5,398 nucleotides of DNA. Source: Candidatus Profundicultor aquiphilus. GTDB taxonomy: Bacteria; Atribacterota; Atribacteria; Atribacterales; Caldatribacteriaceae. Below are positions 5,314 to 5,398 of the stretch, in pieces (the first letter of the stretch is position 1; each line of letters opens with the position of its first letter). Location: assembly GCA_013314795.1 (NCBI GenBank), contig JABUEZ010000161.1, forward strand, positions 1 through 5,398, read 5' to 3'. The notes under the pieces are model-generated. The model had not been told where the DNA came from and searched no databases. It saw nothing but the letters and a program-made list of their open reading frames with translations. The translations under genes were made by a program, and so were the position numbers.

Positions 5314-5398
5314 ATGCAGAAGGTGGCCTTTTTCGTCTTTCGGGATGAGGAGATGTGCTTCATCCATGTCCTGTTGAATGCTCTGGATATCCATGAAA
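5314..5398 (+). CDS. DsrE-like cytosolic protein (N-terminal fragment, runs off window)
   Basis: Twenty-eight codons are visible before the right edge, beginning with MQKVAFFVFRDEEMCFIHVL. There is no signal peptide. The opening hydrophobic strand, the MCFIHVLLNALD segment and the expected following Rossmann-like helix match the start of small cytosolic DsrE/YchN-type proteins, as I recall that family. The ATG at 5314 is chosen because the ATG at 5310 is in a frame that stops after a few codons. GGGGTGG at 5301-5307 serves as ribosome binding site. The gene is separated from the surface operon by 130 bp with its own possible promoter, so it is probably functionally unrelated. Family assignment from 28 residues is tentative. 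Confidence 0.6.
   Translation, partial: MQKVAFFVFRDEEMCFIHVLLNALDIHE

Noticed and set aside
1..5398. CRISPR array, tRNA, rRNA, insertion sequence or attachment site
   Set aside because: No spaced direct-repeat array, cloverleaf, rRNA-like sequence, transposase or terminal inverted repeats were seen on either strand.

Overview
The window looks like bacterial chromosome of moderate GC content, roughly mid-50s % over most of its length. Genes are tightly packed, start codons are mixed (ATG, GTG, TTG), and Shine-Dalgarno sites are strong and purine-rich (GGAGGG). Most products are exported all-beta proteins. The style of these proteins recalls deep-branching, often thermophilic anaerobes such as Atribacterota, but this is an impression and no marker gene fixes the lineage.

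Layout. Positions 1-548 (minus strand) hold the 5' part of a GTG-started gene for a secreted, Cys-containing beta-sandwich protein that runs off the left edge. A 202-bp divergent control region (549-750) follows. Next comes a NarL/FixJ-type response regulator (751-1470, plus strand, TTG start). After a 139-bp control region (1471-1609) there is a compact four-gene plus-strand operon: a small secreted beta-sandwich protein (1610-2140), a two-lobed chaperone-like exported protein overlapping it by 38 nt (2103-2981), a second small secreted beta-sandwich protein of clearly lower GC (2997-3548), and a 536-residue exported protein made of two tandem two-lobed units (3573-5183). A 130-bp gap leads to the start of an apparently unrelated cytosolic DsrE-like gene (5314 to the right edge).

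Interpretation. The alternation of small subunit-like proteins, whose C-terminal strands resemble those of spore-coat-U/DUF4402/fimbrial subunits, with PapD/DUF916-like exported partners suggests a cell-surface assembly system. The organisation parallels chaperone-usher fimbrial operons and Gram-positive WxL/DUF916 clusters, but no usher, LPXTG anchor or WxL motif is visible here. The response regulator between the divergent units is the obvious local controller. Copies of a partly palindromic element (GAATAGG-N-CCTATTC and its half-sites) lie in both control regions and are its candidate operators. The cognate sensor kinase is not in the window. Function is inferred from architecture and short motifs only, with no database search.
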